64,000 nucleotides of DNA from Ventosimonas gracilis (GTDB lineage: Bacteria; Pseudomonadota; Gammaproteobacteria; Pseudomonadales; Pseudomonadaceae): positions 1 to 64,000 of the forward strand of contig NZ_LSZO01000166.1 in the NCBI RefSeq assembly GCF_001580025.1, given 5' to 3'. Position numbers and translations under genes: made by a program. The notes under the pieces are model-generated. The model did not search any database and had not been told where the DNA came from. It saw only the letters and a program-made list of their open reading frames with translations. Positions 63,531 to 64,000 of this stretch are shown piece by piece (within the stretch, counting starts at the first letter, position 1; each line of letters opens with the position of its first letter).

Positions 63531-64000
63531 CCTCTCTCGCCTTCGCCCGCCGCACTCCGATGCACAAACCGCCGCGCTGAAGCTGCCGCCGCACTCGATT
63601 GAAGCCGAACAATCGGTAATTGGCGGGCTGATGCTCGATAACAGCGCCTTTGAGCGCGTTTTAGATGCGGTTAGCGACGGCGACTTTTACCGCCATGACC
63701 ACCGCCTGATTTTCCGTGCCATCAGCCATTTGGCCGAACGCAACCAGCCGTTTGACGTGATCACGCTGGGCGAACAACTGGAGCGCGAAGGCCATCTGGA
63801 ACAAGTCGGCGGCATGGCCTATCTGGGCGAACTGGCAAGCAATATCCCATCGGTTGCCAATATTCGCGCCTACGCGCAAATCATCCGCGAACGCGCGACC
63901 TTGCGCCAACTGATAGGCATAAGCCAGGAAATCGCCGACAACGCCTACCAGCCGCAAGGGCGCAGCAGTGAAGAGGTCTTGGAAGAAGCCGAACGACTGA
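63523..64000 (+). CDS. dnaB: Replicative DNA helicase DnaB (5' part)
   Basis: The first 159 residues from the ATG at 63523, which overlaps the trpE stop by 8 nt; the gene runs off the window. [25 protein letters not shown] is followed by the DnaB N-terminal domain [53 protein letters not shown] and [29 protein letters not shown]. This domain binds primase and helps form the hexamer. The RecA-like helicase domain lies beyond the window. Confidence 0.95.
   Translation, partial: MDNLSRLRPPHSDAQTAALKLPPHSIEAEQSVIGGLMLDNSAFERVLDAVSDGDFYRHDHRLIFRAISHLAERNQPFDVITLGEQLEREGHLEQVGGMAYLGELASNIPSVANIRAYAQIIRERATLRQLIGISQEIADNAYQPQGRSSEEVLEEAERL

Overview
The window is a gammaproteobacterial chromosome segment, most likely from the order Pseudomonadales. 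Several blocks keep Pseudomonas-type gene order: relA-mazG, purM-purN-DUF3108, fxsA-groES-groEL, pilZ next to tatD, tsaD with folB and folK, an enoyl-CoA hydratase-fimL-nudC run, and rpe-gph-trpE. The lysine decarboxylase, FimL, AmiC and RelA proteins also look Pseudomonas-like. The blocks are joined in an unfamiliar order, trpE runs straight into dnaB, and mazG is reduced to one domain. This suggests a rearranged relative rather than a standard Pseudomonas; the species cannot be named from sequence alone.

Layout. 1-770: a broken VapC-type toxin gene and its Phd-type antitoxin. 780-6590 (minus): DUF2058, mazG, relA, DUF3108, purN, purM. 6750-17960 (plus): an amine uptake and oxidation operon with an XRE-cupin regulator, three tandem substrate-binding proteins, an NCS1 permease, an aldehyde dehydrogenase, a Pot-type ABC transporter and an FAD amine oxidoreductase. 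18030-20610 (minus): groEL, groES and fxsA, with a clear heat-shock promoter. 20675-28680: atl, ampG, a GNAT gene, galE, an antitoxin remnant, an acyltransferase, a CdsA homologue and comEC. 28684-37613 (minus): an amide operon made of a nitrilase-family hydrolase, a branched-chain/urea-type ABC transporter with a fused permease-ATPase, amiC, amiR and an M81 (MlrC-like) gene. 37780-40430: a patatin gene, a 129-bp MITE and a tnpB element. 40407-43575: tatD, pilZ, tsaD, folB, folK. 43770-50550: a second amine-oxidation region with two FAD oxidoreductases, an XRE-cupin regulator, a PucR regulator, a cupin and a quinone-reductase-like flavoprotein. 51063-64000: ldcA, fabI, a phosphotransacylase, a crotonase, fimL, nudC, yhbY, gltA, rpe, gph, trpE and the start of dnaB.

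How the genes fit together. Nitrogen scavenging dominates the accessory content. The 6750-17960 operon would import polyamine-like compounds, oxidise them and convert the aldehydes to acids. ldcA can make cadaverine, and the 43770-50550 genes supply further amine oxidoreductases. The 28684-37613 operon should import and hydrolyse amides under AmiC/AmiR control. Its leader carries a promoter, a stem with a six-base loop that fits the ANTAR recognition rule, and an intrinsic terminator just before the first gene, so induction by antitermination is strongly indicated. This operon, with its transporter and peptidase-like gene in place of the classical amiE-amiB-amiC-amiR-amiS content, is the best candidate here for an under-described system.

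No tRNA, rRNA or CRISPR array was recognised. Mobile DNA is limited to the MITE, the tnpB element and dispersed CTCTCCC-type palindromes.
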